Shown one piece after another: positions 61,961 to 64,000 of a DNA stretch of 64,000 nt (its first letter is position 1; each line of letters begins with the position of its first letter). A program made the position numbers and the translations under genes. The notes beneath the pieces are model-generated. The model had not been told where the DNA came from. It worked only from the letters and a program-made list of their open reading frames with translations, and did no database searches. Source of the DNA: Nymphaea colorata (taxonomy: Eukaryota > Streptophyta > Magnoliopsida > Nymphaeales > Nymphaeaceae); NCBI RefSeq assembly GCF_008831285.2, contig NC_045142.1:3105001-3169000 (forward strand), written 5' to 3'.

Positions 61961-63690
61961 AAATGGGTCCCTTCTAAAAAGGGGGTCCATTATTAACAAC
62001 TATTTGCAAGGATGATGACTTATTTGATTAACTTAACTAAATGTCTACAAAGATATATATATATATATATATATATAAAATTGTATTAGAAGATTCCAAC
62101 TTCAAGTATGGTGACAGTCACCAATTGGCAGTGGTGGAGCCATATATAAACAGAGGAGCATTACAATCATCGACTTTAATCATGCCCCTAAACATCCTAT
62201 TGTATGTGTATATATATATATATATAGTTTGTGGTTCCCTCTGTAGAGGAGCTAGGTGTGGGCTTGGCTAGTGTTGATAGTTGCGGACACGAACCTATAT
62301 AATTGATTTTAGTCAGTTACATACTTGGAGCTCTTTTTTTTTTTATGTTAGTGCCCTTCAACTACAAATTTCTAGATCTGCAACGGGTTCTTCTCAAATT
62401 TAATTTTATATACAAATGCACTCCTTAACTTGATAATCTCAATCTATCCTTGTTAGCATTTTTGTTCATCCGACCCGCAACAATTCAGAGGAAAATTGGG
62501 TAGAAATCTAAAGGGGAAAGTCTTGGTATAGGCAACTGGAGGAGATCTATAACCTGGTACAAACAAGAGAAAGAAACTGGTAATAAGAGTGTAGTTTAGA
62601 AATTTGCATCATAGATTCATAGTATATAATATGAAGACAACAATAAAACCCTACTTTCTTTTGTCACTATTACTAAAGAAAAGATGCTTCTTGATTACGT
62701 CATTTGCGGAATTTATCTGGCGTTAGGTAGATTAATCGACTCCGCAAAAGTAAGATCTAAACCCTCGTGGGTTCAATCAACCATCTAATCAAAGTCCACA
62801 TCTTAGGTGATTGCGTGTAATAATCGACGAAATGCTAGATGAATAATTATTGTTGTCTGCATTAGGAAATCTAGTTATATCTCAAAGGAAAAGGATGACA
62901 CATTGGCCTCTTTTGGGGTCAGGGTGGGCACTGTGACCATGAAATAACTGGTTGTAGTGGGAGACACTTTATCAAGATCTTTCAAGAGCCTAAAATTCAG
63001 CTAAACTTGATTGTTAATGAATCCAACGTCGTAATCCGAACAAAGTAAGCTTAAAATGAACTTTGGATGAATTAGAAAATGATATCCTCTATAAATGGTA
63101 TACAAATATGTTCTTATAAAATGTGTTCCATAACATATCCTTATTTGATAAAACATTATAGAATTATAGATGTTGTTTCTAAGTTCAACAACTAAACATG
63201 AGATATAACTACTTCATATATTTTTGGAACTATTTTAATATATGTGTTGTAAGACCATATGTTCCAAGGACATACTGCTTCCATAACATTCTTAAGAAAT
63301 GGTTTTCAAACTAGAAAAAGAAAATTCTTGTGAGAACCAAGTAATAGTAAATTGATAGATTCAAAAAATTCTTTAGGAGTCAATTGGTAGTAGGAATACT
63401 CTCTGAATGTTGTCGCAATGCCTCAAACATTAAGGTAGAATCATGAAACACTAGTTCTCAATCTTCGAGATATATTTATGAGACATTCATATAGTGTGTG
63501 TCGTATATTTTTTTTTCACGCCTCAAGTGGATCCGTCCGGGAACAATAATACCAAAAACATGGTGGAGAATACATCAATATGGAAATCAAGAATTCCATG
63601 CTCATGTGGAGCCCAAGTCTCATCGAACCTGTGGTTAGGGATAACGTTTTTTTAATGCAAAACTTGTTCACAAGCTTCTTGTTTTTTTTT
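61961..63690. repeat. 1.77-kb tandem segmental duplication, right copy
   Basis: Collinear with 60194-61960 and diverged by substitutions and small indels. It has gained (TA)n tracts at 62052-62078 and 62207-62226. The end resembles the end of the left copy (ataatgttttttatgacaaa / ataacgtttttttaatgcaa). Confidence 0.85.
62127..62384. mobile_element. hAT-like MITE inside the 1.77-kb repeat (right)
   Basis: Left ggcagtggtggagccatata, right ctagatctgcaac. Enlarged by a (TA)n tract relative to the left copy. Confidence 0.5.
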
Positions 63691-64000
63691 TTTTTTTTTT
63701 TGGGTTTTTGCTAAGAACCATATCAATGTCCTTTTCATCATAATTTTAGAAAAACCTGCTTTTCTTTTTTAAACCTTACTTCATAAAATCTCATCGCCCC
63801 TTTTATCGGGGAAAGATTTTCGAAAAGAAAAAAAAATAAAGGGGAAACAATATTTTAACAACAAAAAAAAATAAAGCGATTCCCTCGGAAACGATCCGTT
63901 TCGTTTAAAAACCGATTCGGTTTGACCGGGTAAGGGTAGAATCGTCATTTTAAGGACTCCCCACCCGCCCCCAGGAGGGATCTGGATCTCCCGGTTTGTC
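63691..64000. other. Right margin, composition change
   Basis: After a T-run (63684-63701) the sequence becomes richer in G+C towards the end (gaaacgatccgtttcg, gattcggtttgaccgggtaa, cccacccgcccccaggaggg). This could be the start of a gene-proximal region outside the window. No start codon or motif can be assigned. Confidence 0.3.

Overview
This window looks like nuclear DNA of a flowering plant. It is AT-rich and holds four intron-containing genes of typical plant families: a peroxisomal NAD carrier, a chloroplast-targeted ribosomal protein, SERRATE and VPS41. Introns reach 3.6 kb, and the intergenic DNA is full of (TA)n tracts and short non-autonomous transposon remnants. The sequence alone does not place the species more finely than angiosperm. 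No bacterial operon, CRISPR array, tRNA, rRNA or intact autonomous transposon was seen.

All recognisable genes lie in the first 36 kb. On the + strand are the 3' part of a peroxisomal NAD carrier gene (PXN; ten exons, 120-6411, first exon off the left edge) and the two-exon nuclear gene for chloroplast ribosomal protein L4 (8599-10920). On the - strand are SERRATE (twelve exons, 21496 down to 12591, 708 aa) and VPS41 (nineteen exons, 35937 down to 23584, 968 aa). Exon borders were set by hand from GT-AG sites, reading-frame continuity and remembered family sequence. Each model closes in one frame from start to stop, except PXN, which lacks its start. L4 and SERRATE are convergent. The four genes have unrelated jobs: NAD import into peroxisomes, plastid translation, nuclear RNA processing/miRNA biogenesis, and vacuolar membrane tethering. 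Nothing suggests they are co-regulated.

From about 36.1 kb to the right end I find no credible gene. This 28-kb stretch holds several families of short elements with inverted ends (hAT-like 'CAGTGGCGGAG' elements, 'ATTGTCAC' elements, 'ctcgag'-rich elements, 'gggcccg' elements), long (TA)n arrays, and two tandem segmental duplications: about 43.06-47.42 kb, and 60.19-61.96 / 61.96-63.69 kb. A few coding-like scraps of unknown origin are scattered in it.

The most unusual items are: a MITE family with one copy in an intron of PXN, SERRATE and VPS41; a decayed antisense pseudogene in the large PXN intron; a GC-AG intron in PXN; an exon-like, frame-breaking segment in a VPS41 intron; and the two tandem duplications. 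I did not find a convincing new biological system.
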